NCBI RefSeq assembly: GCF_002797935.1
Contig: NZ_PGER01000001.1
Coordinates: forward strand, 1,798,001 to 1,862,000
Length of the DNA: 64,000 nucleotides
Direction of reading: 5' to 3'
Origin: Flavobacterium sp. 1
GTDB taxonomy: Bacteria; Bacteroidota; Bacteroidia; Flavobacteriales; Flavobacteriaceae
Shown here one piece after another: positions 62,135 to 64,000 of this stretch. The position numbers and the translations under genes were made by a program. Numbering within the stretch: position 1 is the stretch's first letter; each line of letters starts with the position of its first letter. Under the pieces are notes generated by a model. The model saw only the letters and a program-made list of their open reading frames with translations, was not told where the DNA came from and did no database searches.

Positions 62135-63643
62135 CTAATTATATCCAGGATTTTGTTTCAATTTAGTTCCTTGAAGCTCACTAGTTGGTATTGGCCAAAT
62201 TTCATCTTTACCAGCAGCAAATCCTCTATTTGCTAATTTAGTCGCGGCATCTCCCCACCTTACTAAATCAAAGAATCGGTGACCTTCTCCTGCAAGTTCC
62301 ATTCTTCTTTCGTTTTTAATAGCAGCAAGTGTAACCGGAACAGATGGCAAACCAACCCTTGCTCTTACTGCATCCAATAATGCTTGTGCTCTTGCACCAG
62401 AACCCAATGCTTCTGCTTCCATTAAATATGTATCTGCAAGTCTAATCACATAAGAATTCTGTTGGTAATTTATCTCTACAGCTCCACCACCAGTGGTCTT
62501 ATCCGAATTTCTTGGCATAAATTTATTTAAGAAATACCCTGTATCCTGATAGCCTTCAACATAATCTGCCTGACCTGCTGCTTTTATTGCTTTCATGTCA
62601 AATATTGTTGCTCCAAATCTTGGGTCTGTTTTAATAGCATCGTACAAATCCTGCGTAATAACATCAAAGCTCCATCCTGGTGCCAAGTCTGCGGCAGTGG
62701 AACCTGAAGTTCTTGAGTAATTTCTAACCCCTACCATAACATTCAATGTATTTCCTTCATCCATTCCAGAACCCCAAAACCACCAATCAGAATTACCTTT
62801 ATTTGTATGTGATACTTCTAAAAGTGACTCTGCATTAAATTTGTTGGAAAACACCCATAAATCACTATAGTTAGATAATAATTTATTGCCGTATTGATTT
62901 GCTGCACCCGGTGTACCATTTACCTGAGCCAAAACTGCGGCAGCTTCAGCCTTTTTGTTATCATATAAATATACTTTCCCAAGCATTGCTTGAGCAGCAC
63001 CTTTGGTAATGCGTCCACCATCTGTTGCAACTGGAACACTAGTTGGCAAAACAGGTATTGCTTCTAATAAATCTTTTTCTATTTGGGCATAAACTGCTTC
63101 GGGAGCGGCCTGTTCTACGTCATACATATTAGTTGCAGTCAAAGGATCCAATAATAATGGAACATTCTTGAAGATTCGCACCAAATTGAAATAATAGATA
63201 GCGCGTAATGCTTTTGCTTCAGCAGCAAATCTGGCTTTCAGATTATCAGACATAGCAACATTTGGCAATTTTACAAGCAACATATTGGCTCTGAAAATTC
63301 CCTGATAATGGTCAGTCCAAAAAGGTCTTAGTACATTTATTGAAGTTAGCGTGTGTTTAGAGAAAGCTTGAATTCCCTCTCCGTCTGTAGCACTGCCACC
63401 ACCTGCATAATGATCATCTGAACCTGCATTCATTACGGCAATCATATTTTCAAAACTGCCTGAATTTTTTCTGATTATATCATATACTCCAACAAGAGCA
63501 GCTGTTGCCTGTGCTTCATCTGCATAATAATTATCTGAAAGGAAAGATCCCTTTGGTTTTATATCCACAAACTCCTCAGAACAAGAACCTAAGGAAATCA
63601 GTGCTATCACAATAAATAAATATTTAAATTTTATCGTTTTCAT
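62135..63643 (-). CDS. RagB/SusD-family nutrient-binding lipoprotein (glucan PUL)
   Basis: Started at the ATG at 63643, giving lipobox 'ISLGSC' and 502 aa. SusD marks: 'PKGSFLSDNYYADEAQATAA', 'AEAKALRAIYYFNLVRIFKN', 'RRMELAGEGHRFFDLVRWGD', and the C-terminal 'WPIPTSELQGTKLKQNPGYN'. It binds the glycan at the surface and closes the SusC channel. The gene begins 16 bp after the susC stop. It differs clearly from the SusD encoded at 26148. Confidence 0.95.
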   Translation of the reverse strand: MKTIKFKYLFIVIALISLGSCSEEFVDIKPKGSFLSDNYYADEAQATAALVGVYDIIRKNSGSFENMIAVMNAGSDDHYAGGGSATDGEGIQAFSKHTLTSINVLRPFWTDHYQGIFRANMLLVKLPNVAMSDNLKARFAAEAKALRAIYYFNLVRIFKNVPLLLDPLTATNMYDVEQAAPEAVYAQIEKDLLEAIPVLPTSVPVATDGGRITKGAAQAMLGKVYLYDNKKAEAAAVLAQVNGTPGAANQYGNKLLSNYSDLWVFSNKFNAESLLEVSHTNKGNSDWWFWGSGMDEGNTLNVMVGVRNYSRTSGSTAADLAPGWSFDVITQDLYDAIKTDPRFGATIFDMKAIKAAGQADYVEGYQDTGYFLNKFMPRNSDKTTGGGAVEINYQQNSYVIRLADTYLMEAEALGSGARAQALLDAVRARVGLPSVPVTLAAIKNERRMELAGEGHRFFDLVRWGDAATKLANRGFAAGKDEIWPIPTSELQGTKLKQNPGYN

Positions 63644-63659
63644 AATTCTTGATTTAGTA

Positions 63660-64000
63660 TTAAAATTGTAAATTAACTCCAAGCATAAACGTTCTTGCTT
63701 GCGGATAGATTCCTCTGTCTATTCCAAATACTCCCCCGCCAATTTCAGGATCATATCCAGTATATTTGGTTAATGTAAATAGGTTTTCAGCAGTTAAATA
63801 CATACGAACTTTATTGGCTCCAATTTTGCTAATCACATCACTTGGTAATGAATATCCTAACTGAACTAATTTTAATCTCAAATAATCTCCTTTTTCAAGA
63901 TAAAAGTCAGACATTTTACCAAAATTGCCATTGGTGTCATTATTTGTAAGTCTTGGATAATCATTTGATGTTCCTTCTCCTGTCCATCTGCTTAATGCAA
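63660..64000 (-). CDS. SusC/RagA-family TonB-dependent transporter, 3' end only
   Basis: The frame enters from the window edge and ends at 63660. The visible C-terminal 112 codons carry barrel strands with 'NDYPRLTNNDTNGNFGKMSD', 'YLEKGDYLRLKLVQLGYSL', 'VRMYLTAENLFTLTKYTGYD' and the terminal 'ARTFMLGVNLQF', a standard SusC ending. With the SusD gene 16 bp downstream it forms the outer-membrane importer of the glucan locus. Confidence 0.92.
   Translation of the reverse strand, partial: ALSRWTGEGTSNDYPRLTNNDTNGNFGKMSDFYLEKGDYLRLKLVQLGYSLPSDVISKIGANKVRMYLTAENLFTLTKYTGYDPEIGGGVFGIDRGIYPQARTFMLGVNLQF

Overview
This window is chromosomal DNA from a member of the Bacteroidota, most likely a Flavobacterium or close relative. 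The evidence is low GC, SusC/SusD pairs, a hybrid-two-component-type regulator with an AraC domain, many TAnnTTTG -7 promoter boxes, and intergenic hairpin elements of a kind I associate with Flavobacteriia. I see no rRNA, tRNA, CRISPR array or intact insertion sequence.

Layout. (1) 1-4.5 kb, housekeeping: 5' part of an M1 aminopeptidase, an aldose-1-epimerase-like protein, a GNAT acetyltransferase, a VF530-family protein divergent from smpB, and a VanX/DdpX-type dipeptidase. (2) 4.7-11.7 kb: a TetR gene behind a perfect 46-bp palindrome, then TolC, HlyD-type adaptor, two ABC ATPases and two ABC-2 permeases. This matches the E. coli cecR-ybhGFSR layout, with YbhF split into two genes and a dedicated TolC. 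(3) 12-18.2 kb, signalling: NtrC-type sigma-54 activator, FIST sensor protein, a 1014-aa PAS/kinase/receiver/Hpt hybrid kinase, and a lone receiver. (4) 18.4-22.1 kb: three glycosyltransferases with a decayed hexapeptide acyltransferase between the first two. (5) 22.7-23.8 kb: a Crp/Fnr-like regulator and a DoxX-like membrane protein.

(6) 24-34.7 kb, minus strand: a phosphatase fused to a GDPD-like domain, SusD, SusC and a 1230-aa HTCS-like regulator whose kinase and receiver domains have lost their phosphorylation sites. This looks like a nutrient-uptake locus aimed at a phosphorylated substrate. (7) 35-45.4 kb, plus strand: an RND efflux system (TolC, adaptor, permease) with two small associated genes, then an ArsR-led operon (thioredoxin-like protein, rhodanese, ArsP-like permease, DinB, ArsF-like, ArsG-like) suggesting organoarsenical or thiol-metal resistance. 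Two matching ArsR-operator-like palindromes flank arsR.

(8) 45.6-53.1 kb, minus strand: a detoxification/catabolic cluster (DJ-1/PfpI-CMD-CMD fusion, Cys-nucleophile hydrolase, aldo/keto reductase, ABM monooxygenase, SDR, two AraC regulators, TMEM175 channel, an internally deleted amidohydrolase). (9) 53.2-54.1 kb, a gene graveyard: fragments of a transposase, a PfkB sugar kinase and a glycoside hydrolase. (10) 54.3-64 kb, minus strand: a beta-glucan-type polysaccharide utilization locus (SusC, SusD, two glycan-binding-type lipoproteins, GH3, GH30 and an MGH1-like hydrolase), with a SusD 3' relic between the lipoproteins and the GH3 gene. The SusC gene runs off the window.
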